Shown one piece after another: positions 35,830-45,400 of a stretch of 64,000 nt of DNA; the first letter of the stretch is position 1; the number at the start of each line of letters is the position of its first letter. Below the pieces are notes generated by a model, which was given only the letters and a program-made list of their open reading frames with translations, was not told the origin of the DNA and did no database searches. Origin of the DNA: Polluticoccus soli (GTDB lineage Bacteria > Bacteroidota > Bacteroidia > Chitinophagales > Chitinophagaceae); assembly GCF_029269745.1 (NCBI RefSeq), contig NZ_JARJHT010000001.1, forward strand, positions 1,612,001 through 1,676,000, read 5' to 3'. The translations under genes were made by a program, and so were the position numbers.

Positions 35830-36208
35830 AATAACTGGAACGCTATTGATATTGCTTTCAATAGTTCATGTCATCTTCCCAAGGTATTTTGAATGGAAGA
35901 AGGAATCGATGCAGCTTAGCCTGATCAATCGGCAAATTCTATACGTTCACACGTTTTTTATCGCTTTCGGTGTCTTGCTGGTCGGCGTGCTATGCGTTAC
36001 TTCTGCAAAGGAGGTAGTGGAGACGCCGCTTGGAAGAACTTTGTGCCTGGGCCTGTCCTGCTTTTGGGGTGCAAGGTTGCTTGTCCAGTTTTTTGGCTAT
36101 TCGCCGACACTATGGCGTGGCAAGTTATTTGAAACAGTCGTCCACGTGGCCTTCGCTTTATTGTGGACGTACTTGACAACTGTCTTTATACTAGTATACT
36201 TGTCCTAA
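35813..36208 (+). CDS. Four-helix membrane protein of unknown function
   Basis: The 131-residue protein has four hydrophobic helices (about 4-22, 42-64, 76-95, 108-129) with a short basic loop FPRYFEWKKESMQL after the first. It overlaps the methyltransferase gene by 17 bp. I do not recognise a family. Its conservation with DoxX-like, DUF2071 and methyltransferase partners would be worth checking. A REP-like palindrome follows within 11 bp and may end the transcript. Confidence 0.7.
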   Translation: MELHLKITGTLLILLSIVHVIFPRYFEWKKESMQLSLINRQILYVHTFFIAFGVLLVGVLCVTSAKEVVETPLGRTLCLGLSCFWGARLLVQFFGYSPTLWRGKLFETVVHVAFALLWTYLTTVFILVYLS

Positions 36209-36218
36209 CAATTTTATA

Positions 36219-36250
36219 GACACAAGTCATCCTGTGGAAGACTTGCGCCA
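36219..36250. repeat. REP-like palindrome, right copy
   Basis: The core CACAAGTCATCCTGTGGAAG and following ACTTGCGCCA match the left copy at 33877-33909 in about 26 of 32 positions, in the same orientation. CAAGTC and GACTTG pair. Confidence 0.6.
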
Positions 36251-36269
36251 GCAGGTGGGGGAGTTGCAT

Positions 36270-36923
36270 TTATTTTTCCGCAGCAATAAGTTTACCGACG
36301 TACCTGGTAAAAGCGGTGTCTTCCGGATATGACGGATTTTTGAGATAATTTCTCATTACTCCGCGGTTGAAGTAGGTTATCTTGCCGGTATGAAGATCGT
36401 ACAGGTAGTGAAATAACACTTGGTCGTCGCTTGCAGCCATTGCGCCGTTGGCACCGCTTGCAAGCACGGCATCTACCACGCCAGCGTAGTTCTGGTTGTC
36501 TACGTAAGGCGACGGAATGCCGAAAGTGTTGGTACGTCCTGCCCTGAAGTGCAAATAGTTTGCAGAGCGAAAAAGTATGTAGGAATAGATATCGCGCTCA
36601 AACGTGATCTTCCTGCTGGAAGGCAATCCTTTATTGGTCTCACTCGTTCTGAAGATCTTGTTACAATTCACGAACAGTGAATCATTCCGTTCCAGTGCCC
36701 AGCAGCTTTGAACCTGCTTGTTCAATTTAAAGTTGGCTGAAGAAATATGGAAAATGAATTCACCGGGTACGTTGGGTAGTTTACCCTTCCTTATTTTGAC
36801 GTCTGCCAGCTGGCTAGCATTCCCGGCTGTGTAGTTGGTAGCTGAAAGGAATCCTTTGGTTTCTTCTTGGGCGTTTAAGTTAGTAGCTGCAAGCAGCAGA
36901 AAACAAGCAAATAGTGCGCGCAT
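36270..36923 (-). CDS. Secreted protein of unknown function
   Basis: The 217-residue product has a signal peptide (MRALFACFLLLAATNLNA, cleaved before QEE). The mature part is mixed alpha/beta without a recognised motif; two cysteines (QSCWALE and VNCNKIF, near 74 and 86) could form a disulfide. It is probably periplasmic. It lies in a run of minus-strand genes for small exported proteins (36270-39075), separated from the next by 69 bp. No family recognised. Confidence 0.65.
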   Translation of the reverse strand: MRALFACFLLLAATNLNAQEETKGFLSATNYTAGNASQLADVKIRKGKLPNVPGEFIFHISSANFKLNKQVQSCWALERNDSLFVNCNKIFRTSETNKGLPSSRKITFERDIYSYILFRSANYLHFRAGRTNTFGIPSPYVDNQNYAGVVDAVLASGANGAMAASDDQVLFHYLYDLHTGKITYFNRGVMRNYLKNPSYPEDTAFTRYVGKLIAAEK

Positions 36924-36992
36924 GGGTTTATGTGTGTTCGAGACAATGATAAAAAATTTTCAGTTATTGAAGACCTGCAGTAGTCCGAAATT

Positions 36993-37463
36993 TTACTCCA
37001 GCTTAAACGCAACTGTTTCTTTAAACTCCTTGAAAATGTCCACTCTGTCTGGTACCGGTTCGCCGATTACATTCCCGTCAAGATCAATATAATAGATGCT
37101 TTGTTTGGACGCTTTTATCTTATCATCAGGTTTAAGGTCTACTACATGTGTTGGATATGCGTATTGAGTTTCGGATACTTTTATTCTGTCCTTCTCAAAT
37201 TTGTAAACTACAGTGGCCTTGCCCATTTCGCCATAGATGGTTGTAGTGCTTTCGGATATCTCACCATTCACATACTTCACTTCTGCCCGGGCACCTTCTG
37301 TACTTACACCTTCTATATCGTAGGTGATCGTAGTATCTTTTTGCGCTGATTGAGAGTCAGGCACGCTGGCTAATTGAGTAACGTTCTTATCCTGCGCATT
37401 AGTACATGCAGCAACAAACAAACTGAAGAAAGCATTTTTGATTATGGCCGTTTTCTTTTTCAT
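36993..37463 (-). CDS. Small exported protein, probable lipoprotein
   Basis: The 156-residue protein begins with a basic, hydrophobic signal (KNAFFSLFVAAC), with Cys at about residue 20 suggesting lipidation. The rest is polar and contains VEVKY- and TTIYGEMGKATVVYKFEKD-type strands, resembling beta-rich lipoproteins that carry repeated sheet units. It is 6 bp after the next lipoprotein gene upstream on the same strand, so the two are co-transcribed. Function unknown. Confidence 0.65.
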   Translation of the reverse strand: MKKKTAIIKNAFFSLFVAACTNAQDKNVTQLASVPDSQSAQKDTTITYDIEGVSTEGARAEVKYVNGEISESTTTIYGEMGKATVVYKFEKDRIKVSETQYAYPTHVVDLKPDDKIKASKQSIYYIDLDGNVIGEPVPDRVDIFKEFKETVAFKLE

Positions 37464-37469
37464 GGGCTG

Positions 37470-37931
37470 TCACATGCTGCTTACCACACTATTGATCTTC
37501 CACTTACCATTCTCATTTACTACGTGTACATCAAGGCAGTGTTTTTGATTGTCGTATGTGTCTACATAACAAACCTGGTAGCCATCGCCACCATTCTTTT
37601 GAACGGTAAGTGTTTTTATCCAGCTTTGGTCAAAGTCCTGTGCATCTATAATAGGATCGGCTTCTAATTCGCCGTGCGCGTACACACGGTCCAGGTGCCG
37701 TGTAAATGAATCTGTACAATACTCCCGGAAAAGGCCGCTTATCCTTCCCGTATCCTCAGCGGCTTTTGCTTTTTCGGCGATGTAGGCTGAATAAAAATCA
37801 TTTAACCGGGTAGCTGGGTCGCTTGCGGGACTGCTTGTCGCGGGTGATGTTTGCTGGTTCTTCGTTTCATTGGAGTTGCAGGCGCTGATGCCAATGATGG
37901 AAAGAAGAAGTAGTAATAGTGTTAGTCTCAT
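37470..37931 (-). CDS. Lipoprotein, DUF3828-like
   Basis: The 153-residue lipoprotein has the lipobox GISA-Cys at residue 18 and a Ser/Thr/Pro-rich linker to about residue 42. The C-terminal domain has the pattern RLNDFYSAYI, FREYCTDSFTRHLDR and WIKTLTV...YQVCYVDTYD, then VHVVNENGKWKINSVV. This resembles DUF3828/NTF2-like domains in which a small cone-shaped fold ends in a K-W-K-I-N strand. No catalytic role is evident. It forms an operon with the downstream exported protein. Confidence 0.68.
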   Translation of the reverse strand: MRLTLLLLLLSIIGISACNSNETKNQQTSPATSSPASDPATRLNDFYSAYIAEKAKAAEDTGRISGLFREYCTDSFTRHLDRVYAHGELEADPIIDAQDFDQSWIKTLTVQKNGGDGYQVCYVDTYDNQKHCLDVHVVNENGKWKINSVVSSM

Positions 37932-37967
37932 TGTAGGTTATTATCAGGTGAAACATGCATAGCGAAA

Positions 37968-38371
37968 TTAAACAGCATTTGTATGAAACCATAAGTCATC
38001 TGCAGAAAAGCTATTGGCATTCAATCCGAAATCTATATAGTTATTGAGCTCATCATAATCTAGTTGGAATTCTGGTTGAGTCATGCTGCTCACCTCAATG
38101 AAGTCAATGTAGTGATACTCTTTCAAATTGTCCTTAAGATCTTGGGCATACTTAGACGCTATCAAACCAGTGGATGCTTGCGCCATATGTAGCCAACTGT
38201 TTCGTTATTTGCAATAATACCTGCCCAGTTTTCTTCTCCCTCCCAAAAAGAAATAGTCAGCCTTTCATTACGTACCTTTTCAATAACCGAAAAAAAAGAA
38301 TCGACTGCCCAAGCTACATCTTTAGATATGGCGTTCTTAATAACGTTTGTGATATCTCTCATTGTGTTCAT
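37968..38371 (-). pseudogene. Probable frameshifted small gene (two overlapping fragments)
   Basis: Two minus-strand frames overlap by 25 bp. The first (38371-38162, 69 residues) ends WRKHPLV and the second (38186-37968, 72 residues) begins MAQASTGLIA. A single frame change in the overlap would give one protein of about 138 residues, running from TISFWEGEENWAGIIANNE through ASTGLIASKYAQDLKDN. Neither fragment has a signal peptide. An intact overlapping pair is also possible. The family is not recognised. A sequencing error would give the same picture. Confidence 0.5.
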
Positions 38372-38418
38372 GTGGTCGCAGGTGGAAATACCGGACGCTT
38401 TAAAAAAAACGATAACTG

Positions 38419-39075
38419 CTACTTTTTGAATTTTTCCAACTCCCTGATCTCACGAATTGATTCATCGACTATTTTTTGCGCCATTTTTTTCAGCGTGTCA
38501 CTCATGCCATTAGCCAGCTCTTTTTTTGCCATGTCGATAGCCCCATCGTTGTGCATTCTCATCACTAGCACAAAGTCCTTATCGGGGTAGGCTGTAGTTG
38601 TAAGGCCTTCCAGCCTATGTTCCATGTCCGACATAGATCGCTGCAGTTCGCCTGCTCCATGCTTTTTTCCTGATCCCTGGTAAGTCTGCACGAAATTTTG
38701 AAGTTGGCTGACCTCATCCGGTCGTCCATCAACGATCTTCCGCGCCACCTCCCTAAGCTCATCGTTTTTGCCGGTATTCAACTCAATATCACTGAGCTTA
38801 ATAGCACCCTGGGAATGCTCTATCATCAATTTCGCAAAGTCTACATCAAAGTCCCCGGTCATTTGCGCCGCTTTCATTTTTTTCATCATCGCGTACATGG
38901 CACCTTCGTAGGTATCCGCACTCAACCCGTCTGTACTATGGTCGGTAGTATCAAATGTTGGTGGCGGTATGCTGTCGCTCGTAGTATCAGCATTATTTGC
39001 GGTATTTGAACGACATCCTGCGCTAAGCAATGAACATGTGACAATAGCGCTGAAAAGAAAGTTTTTTAAAAACAT
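38419..39075 (-). CDS. DUF305-domain lipoprotein with tandem repeats
   Basis: The lipobox LSAG-Cys at residue 21 and a Thr/Asp-rich linker lead to two tandem DUF305 (ferritin-like) units. Unit one has FAKLMIEHSQGAIKLSDIEL (about 80-99) and unit two has FVLVMRMHNDGAIDMAKKEL (about 168-187). Each has the M-x2-H-x2-GAI motif, but the usual second histidine of the MxHHxGAI motif is replaced (EHSQ, MHND), so metal binding may be weakened. DUF305 proteins are often near copper or stress genes. No such gene is next to it here. Confidence 0.82.
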   Translation of the reverse strand: MFLKNFLFSAIVTCSLLSAGCRSNTANNADTTSDSIPPPTFDTTDHSTDGLSADTYEGAMYAMMKKMKAAQMTGDFDVDFAKLMIEHSQGAIKLSDIELNTGKNDELREVARKIVDGRPDEVSQLQNFVQTYQGSGKKHGAGELQRSMSDMEHRLEGLTTTAYPDKDFVLVMRMHNDGAIDMAKKELANGMSDTLKKMAQKIVDESIREIRELEKFKK

Positions 39076-39298
39076 AGCAGGATCTTTGAGTTGAAACCTG
39101 GGAAAGCCACGCTATTGAAAGGTACAATTTTAAACCTGAACATGACCTGCAGCTTACAATCCGTTGCATGTCAATGGGAGCACTCTCACACTACGTTTAA
39201 GGAAAACATCGTTAAATTAGTAGAAGCGATACCAAGGGAATTAGGACTTTGAAATAGGGGACACAGTTTGATCGATCGCTAAGCAAAAATTACTACTT

Positions 39299-39916
39299 AT
39301 GAGCAGTTATCCCGTTCGTGACGTGGCAAACGATCATTTGCTGACACCAGCTAATACGACCCTGTTAATTATAGATTATCAGCCTGTGCAGGTGAATTCT
39401 ATCAATTCGATGCCGAGAAAGCAGCTTGTGTCGAACATTGGTATAGTTGCTGAACTGGCTATGGCGTTTAAAATACCTGTTGTGCTTTCTACGGTAAATG
39501 TGGCTACGGGTATTAACAAGGAAACAATACCATCGCTCAAGAACATACTGCAGAACATTCCTTCTATAGACAGGACCACCATCAATGCATGGGAAGATCA
39601 GCAGTTTTATGAAGCTGTAATGGCTACAGGAAGAAAGAAATTACTGATGACAGCTTTGTGGACGGAAGCCTGTCTTACATTTCCAACGTTGGACGCTATA
39701 AAGGAGGGGTTCGAGGTTTATCCTATCGTGGATGCGGTTGGAGGGACTTCGGTTCTTGCACATGAAACGGCGTTGAGAAGAGTAGAACAGGGTGGCGCCC
39801 GGCTGATTAGCATTGCTCAATTGGCGTGTGAACTGCAGCGGGACTGGAACAGGCACGACACCGCCGAACATATGGTGAAGGCACTTACTGAAGTAGGGGC
39901 ATTTTTAAAGCTATAG
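39299..39916 (+). CDS. Isochorismatase-family (YcaC-like) hydrolase
   Basis: The 205-residue protein has the cysteine-hydrolase fold of the isochorismatase family. The triad is Asp26 in LLIIDYQPV, Lys near 113 in ATGRKKLLMTALW and Cys near 124 in TEACLTFPTLDA, with the cis-peptide region just before. Members cleave amides or vinyl ethers; YcaC-like proteins are octameric with unknown substrates. The ATG at 39299 fits the fold directly. It is an isolated plus-strand gene between minus-strand runs. The true substrate is not evident. Confidence 0.87.
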   Translation: MSSYPVRDVANDHLLTPANTTLLIIDYQPVQVNSINSMPRKQLVSNIGIVAELAMAFKIPVVLSTVNVATGINKETIPSLKNILQNIPSIDRTTINAWEDQQFYEAVMATGRKKLLMTALWTEACLTFPTLDAIKEGFEVYPIVDAVGGTSVLAHETALRRVEQGGARLISIAQLACELQRDWNRHDTAEHMVKALTEVGAFLKL

Positions 39917-40046
39917 ACTGTACAATCTTCCCATTGCTGCCAAGCCTTGGTTCAGAACTCAGTTGAAGGATCCTTGATCTCGGCGAGATCCTATGCAGGA
40001 GACGCTACGCTGAAGTAAAAGATACACAAAACTTGCGTCAGCGAGA

Positions 40047-40412
40047 TTATGTTTTATCAATCGTAAATCGCCTTGCAATAATATTTATGAGGCTGCCTGT
40101 TGAATTAAGGTTTATGTGAAAAGTTTTCAGCGGTACGCTATTCATTAATCCTTTCCAATTTGAATAAAAATTCACTAGATCTTCGTTATTATCATCCAAT
40201 TGACACGCATCCAAAATTGTTTCACTAGCGATAATACCAAAATTTAGATTGAACATAGCCCAATACACCTCTTCAAAAGAGAGCACAGACTTTCCATGAC
40301 TTTCCGACCATTCTATTTCAAACTTAATGGTGTCCTCTTTCCCTGGATTACTCCTGTCTATTTGAATATTTTCTATTATTGAGTCGTGCCAATGATATTC
40401 ATTAAAATTCAT
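40047..40412 (-). CDS. Small hypothetical protein
   Basis: The 121-residue soluble protein starts MNFNEYHWHDSIIENIQI and contains a beta-rich first half with TIKFEIEWSESHGKSVLSFE. The WHDS-x(4)-I-x-I-DR pattern is common in small orphan proteins, some of which act as toxin-immunity proteins, but no toxin gene is adjacent. AT-rich codon use resembles the downstream accessory genes. Function unknown. Confidence 0.55.
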   Translation of the reverse strand: MNFNEYHWHDSIIENIQIDRSNPGKEDTIKFEIEWSESHGKSVLSFEEVYWAMFNLNFGIIASETILDACQLDDNNEDLVNFYSNWKGLMNSVPLKTFHINLNSTGSLINIIARRFTIDKT

Positions 40413-40457
40413 AGCTACAGTTGCTTCGTGATGTCAGGTATTGCGATTACCCCGGAT

Positions 40458-40482
40458 ATTACTTTCCGATACAAAATGTAAC
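40458..40482. repeat. Core-like palindromic site, left
   Basis: ATTACTTTC-CGATACA-AAATGTAAC has imperfect 9-bp inverted arms around 7 bp. Its complement matches the site at 61529-61553 in 20 of 25 positions, including the whole 7-bp centre and GAAAGT. The two sites point in opposite directions. Confidence 0.4.
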
Positions 40483-40620
40483 TTTTGGCCATGGTGGCCT
40501 ATTCTGAAGGCTTGAGGTACAAATAGGGGCCAAATGCACATTCGCATTGGTATAAAGATACCACTAGCTAAATGGGGCAGAAAAATGGCAGACCTGTAGA
40601 TTCATAGTCATCATATCGCT

Positions 40621-42255
40621 CTAAATTTCTTCCTGCTTAACATAAAATTTGTTGATTATCTGCACTTCCTTCTCAAAACCTTTGTCATTAAGAAGAGCTA
40701 TTAAATCTACCCGCGAATATCCAGTGCTTAATGCTCTCGGCTTAAGCTTGCCTTTGTTCATCAAAACAATGTAATCCTGGGCCTCCTTCCAAAAATTAGC
40801 AGTAGTCATATAGATGCCTTTTAGAGTCATTCCATCTGCGATTTTATCCTTAAAAAACTTTCCTGCAAATGGCAATGTGCGCCTGAAGAACCACCCTAGG
40901 GTCGATTTTGTATTCTTGTCCCCTACAGATATTGCGGCGGCAGAATTGTAGCCCTTCAATTCAATTACCACTAGCTCCTTTGGTCGGTTTGAGTGCACTA
41001 TGTAGTCATATTCATAATACTCTTTTTCGCCATTGGCAGGTTGAATGGCCAGAGTGCGTCCTCTTTCTATCAACGCGTCTGGATAAAGGTTTTTTATTAA
41101 AGGGTACATCAGCGCTTCAAATAAGACACCTTTTAAGTCTTTTAAAGCATCCTCTTGTCCTGCATCTCGTATGTCTTGTAATATGGCCTCAACAGTCGTT
41201 TCAACGTTATTAGATGAATATAGTAGCTTATCATCTATTTCGCCTAAGCGTTGTATTACGGAATAAATTTTTGCTCCGAAAATTGACCCGATATCAATAG
41301 CAAGAATGCCAAGCTTTTTCAATTTATTCAGCACTAATTCAGAAATATCATTATAGACCACTATCGGAAAGATTTTTCTCTTCGCGCCTTTGACCGAATT
41401 ACGATTGATTTGAATTCTGCTCAAAAAGCCATCAAGCATAAGTTCGCTATACTCACTTGATAATACTATATCGAGCGCAACCATCGTTTGTTTGTCAGTT
41501 GTATTAGCAGCAGCACCGAGTATGTCGTTAATCCCGGTGGTTTTTGTATAGCAATATGCATCCCATAAAATATTATTGTGACTTGCGCCAACGGCAGGCA
41601 TTTTCTTATTTCTGTAAATCGGCACGCTTGTCTTGTTATCAAATAAATTTATGCTATTCATCCATCTCAAAACATCTGGTATGAGACTGCAGTCCATCGT
41701 CATACGGTTATAGTATGATTGCATTAATTCCTTTTCATTTGATTCCGGCAGACGTACAAAATCCTCTTTCTTGATTACGTAAGTTATATCTCTATGATCC
41801 TTCGCCTCATAGACGAAGTCCATACGCGATAAGAGTTTTAGTATATCATCAATTGTTTCAACCTTGGTTGAACTCTTACCTTTTGGTGCACCAGTAATTT
41901 TTATGGCGTCATATTTTGATACTATTCCGCTGTTTTTTCTGATGCTTGCCATTAGCCTGTACATTGGCGGTTTAGACCTCTTGCATATTTCCATTACCTG
42001 GTCATATTCCAACTCATTGTTTGGTAGTACATATATATATTGGCCCTTACCAAAGGTATAAGGCTTGGAAGATTTTAAAATTTTCGCGGTCGAAGCTCGT
42101 TGAACAATTTTTCTAGCATACTCACTTGAGATCTGAAATTGTGAAACTAAAAGCTCAGACAATTGACTACCTGACGCAAAAGCAGTTTTCCTGATCACTG
42201 CAATCAGAAACTCATTGAACCTAAGTTGTTCGTTTATCGTTTGATTAGTTGTCAC
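40621..42255 (-). CDS. Winged-helix protein with C-terminal PD-(D/E)XK nuclease-like domain
   Basis: I do not recognise a named family. The first 80 residues look like a winged helix (FQISSEYARKIVQRASTAKI), and a second such unit may lie at about 90-175. The middle has a Rossmann-like stretch. The C-terminal domain has the PD-(D/E)XK layout: Glu near 378 in VLFEALMYPLI, Asp near 414 in YYEYDYIVHS, and E-x-K near 430-432 in LVVIELKGYN. It should therefore cut or bind DNA. It lies 197 bp after hsdR on the same strand, in AT-rich DNA. A restriction, defence or methylation-guard function is inferred. Confidence 0.7.
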   Translation of the reverse strand: MTTNQTINEQLRFNEFLIAVIRKTAFASGSQLSELLVSQFQISSEYARKIVQRASTAKILKSSKPYTFGKGQYIYVLPNNELEYDQVMEICKRSKPPMYRLMASIRKNSGIVSKYDAIKITGAPKGKSSTKVETIDDILKLLSRMDFVYEAKDHRDITYVIKKEDFVRLPESNEKELMQSYYNRMTMDCSLIPDVLRWMNSINLFDNKTSVPIYRNKKMPAVGASHNNILWDAYCYTKTTGINDILGAAANTTDKQTMVALDIVLSSEYSELMLDGFLSRIQINRNSVKGAKRKIFPIVVYNDISELVLNKLKKLGILAIDIGSIFGAKIYSVIQRLGEIDDKLLYSSNNVETTVEAILQDIRDAGQEDALKDLKGVLFEALMYPLIKNLYPDALIERGRTLAIQPANGEKEYYEYDYIVHSNRPKELVVIELKGYNSAAAISVGDKNTKSTLGWFFRRTLPFAGKFFKDKIADGMTLKGIYMTTANFWKEAQDYIVLMNKGKLKPRALSTGYSRVDLIALLNDKGFEKEVQIINKFYVKQEEI

Positions 42256-42356
42256 GCTGCCCTTATAAATTTTATTCCTTACTAGTAAATGGCACTTCTC
42301 ATTTTTTGCGTTTCAATTGACGTGGTCGATAATTGTTTGATAATCAATATGTTAAA

Positions 42357-42426
42357 AAGGACAATTCTAATCAATTTCAGCATTTATATAAATGTCCTTG
42401 TCACTACCCACTAAAATTTTAGGACA
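42357..42426. promoter_or_regulatory. Repeated GGACA motifs between hsdR and the HTH-nuclease gene
   Basis: AAGGACA (42357-42363), its complement TGTCCTT (42393-42399) and AGGACA (42421-42426) are regularly spaced in the 197-bp gap. This could be an operator for the downstream HTH-nuclease gene. Confidence 0.35.
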
Positions 42427-42452
42427 AAACGTTTTGCCTTTATCAATGCCCG

Positions 42453-45400
42453 CTACGCGGCTGGAACACCTACATACCCAGCATATCTACCCTTAAAAAA
42501 GTTAAACAATACATCGGTCTTGCCTGCAATGTCTGTTTCACTATAAGCTGGGTAAGGCAATGTTTCAAACAAGTAGTTTTGAATAGTTACACGCACAGCT
42601 GCTGCAGTTTGAGGTTTATCTACCCAGTGTTCCACTTTAAACTCTTCGTCTTTCAACCTGGCCAGCAATTGTTTCGCTGTATCTTTCAACGCTACTTTGT
42701 CCTTGTCGGTTATTTTCTTGCCTTTGCCGAGCATATCGAATACCGCTAGCTCGTCCTCCTCCAGGTTTTCGCGTTGCGCGCGCTTGCCTTCTTCATCCAG
42801 GCTGCCGTACAATGCCAGCAGCTGATCGAATATTTCCTTTATGGCTTTATACTCTTTACCGTTGTTGTATTCAGCTATTATCTCCTGATAGCGTTCATGA
42901 AAGTCGATACGGAAAGGATTTTCGGCCAGCATGCGGCGTAGGCGCTTTTCCACCCGGTCTTTTAATGATTGTACAGCTACATGCTTCTTGCCTTCTAGCT
43001 TTAAAAACTCCTGCTCGATCTTGTTGAAGTCCAGCCCGCTGAGGTCTACCTTATTGCCATACCCTTCTACTGGTTGCATAGCAATGTTTAGGCTTTCTAT
43101 CGAACGATTTACAACGTCCTGCACCTGCTTTACAATGCTCGTCACGTCGGCTTCGTCCCTATTGTCGGCAATAACTGCGTATATGGCATTTATTGCGTCT
43201 CTTTGGGGCTTAAAACCGTAAATAGCGTCATTAGGCATCAGGGCTTTATATTTTTTGAATACTTCCCTGCCCAGCACCCCATACTTGTTTTTTGTTTCGT
43301 CGTTCAAATACACTGCATTAACGCCTTTCTCGATGGCAGCAATGCGTTCGAGCCCGTCGCTTTTAATGATAGTATCAAGATCAAAATTTACTTCATCCTT
43401 CAAAAAACTAACTGTTGCGTCTATTACTTCTTTGAGGTCAGCCACCAGGACTTCCAGCGGTTTTACTGGCATTTCTAGTTCCAATGGTTTCTTCTTATTG
43501 CCACCTATGGCATAAATGGCCAATGCATCCAGCAACGCTCTATACGTCTCTATGTAGTCAACAATCAGGCCGTTATTCTTGCCTTCATGCACCCTGTTTG
43601 CCCTGGCTATGGTCTGCATGAGGGTGTGGGACTTCAGCGGCTTATCGAGATAGAGGGTAGAGAGGCTTTTTACGTCGAAGCCGGTTATCCATTTGGCACA
43701 GACTACTGCAAACCGGAACGGATTCTTTTCGTCTTTAAACTCTGTTTCCAAGTCGCGAGTATTCATTTTCAACCTGTGCGCCTCAATATCTAAACCCCAG
43801 TCTTCAAATTTGTCAATCTCGTTTTGTTCGTGGCTAACGATCACCGATATTTCGGTATCGCGGCTCCATTGCCAATTCTTTTTTTCTGTTAGTTGCTCCT
43901 GCAAATCGTTGATAGCATCTATTTCTTTCTCACGTCGCTCCAGGTATTTTTCCCATTCCTCAGTAATATAATTGTACATGCGCACTGCTGTAATCTTATC
44001 CAGCGTTACGAGCATGCCTTTACCTTTATATCCCCGGGTGTTAAAATGTTCGACTACATCTTTGGCAATAGATCGCAAGCGTTTTTCTGCGGTGAGTATA
44101 GGGTAATCTTTGGCAAACAGCCGTTTCAACTTTTCTTTCTGGTCGCTGTCGGCATCTGCAGCTTCAATGGCGTCGCGTATCTCGTCATTTATTTTAGGAT
44201 TATCCAGCTTTAGCTTTTCGCCGCGATTCTCGTAGTAAAGTGGTACAGTCGCCCCGTCCTCAATGGAGCGCTTGAAATCATATATCGATACATACCCACC
44301 GAATATCCTCTTCGTCATTTCATCGTCTTTAAACAGTGGCGTGCCGGTAAAGCCGATAAAAGATGCATTGGGTAATGCCTTTCGCATATTCATTGCCATG
44401 GTGCCCCCCTGGGTACGGTGGGCTTCATCAGAAATAACGATAATGTTACTCCTCTCAGTGGCTACCTCATCAAAGTTAAATTTGTGTATAAGAGTGAAGA
44501 TGTATTTTTCGTTGGTCTTCAGCAAGCGTTTTAGATCGTCACCGTCTTCTGCACGGGTACTATCGTCTCTAACTGCGCCAACCCCAGCAAATGTCCCATA
44601 TATCTGCTTATCAAGCTCTACACGGTCGGTAACCAGGATGAAGGTGTAGGCGCCCCCGAGCTTACGATTGATTTTCCGACAGAGAAAAACCATTGAATAT
44701 GATTTGCCCGAGCCTTGCGTATGCCAGAACACACCAAGGCGCTGCGCGTCCTGTTGGGCTATCTGTCCTTGTTCTACACGCTCCTGCTGGTGTACAAAAT
44801 GATTGATGGATTTGTTGACGCCAATAAACTGGTGGTTGCGCGCTACTAGCTTCACCACTCCACCTACACTGCTATCAAAGAGTACGAAATTTTCAAACAG
44901 GTCAATGAACCTTACTTTTTCGCATACACCGCGGATGATGGTTTCGAGACTTATGATGCCCTTTTCATCCTCCTCTATTCGCTTCCATTCGTGAAAATGC
45001 CCAAAGTCGCTGGTGATAGTGCCAATCTTACTTTCAATGCCATTGCTCAGAATTATGCAGGCGTTGAAATCAAATAGTCGCGGGATGGTTCTTTTATAAT
45101 CGTTCAGGTTTTGCTCGTAGGCAACCTTTAGCTTGCGGTGATGGGCCTTCAGTTCTATAAACAGCAGTGGTATGCCATTGACAAAGCCGATGATATCGGG
45201 CCGTTTCCTGCGTTTCGACCTACCCTCTATCCACAGTTGCTGCACAGCAAGGAAGTCATTGTTGGTAGGAGAGTCAAAGTCAAAGACACGCAGCTTCTTG
45301 TTTTTGACCACCTCCCCTTTTTCATTTTTGTAGGTGACCGGAATGCCGTCTATTAGCTGGTTGTATTTCTCGTTGTTGATTTCTGCCGGGCCTTTTGAGC

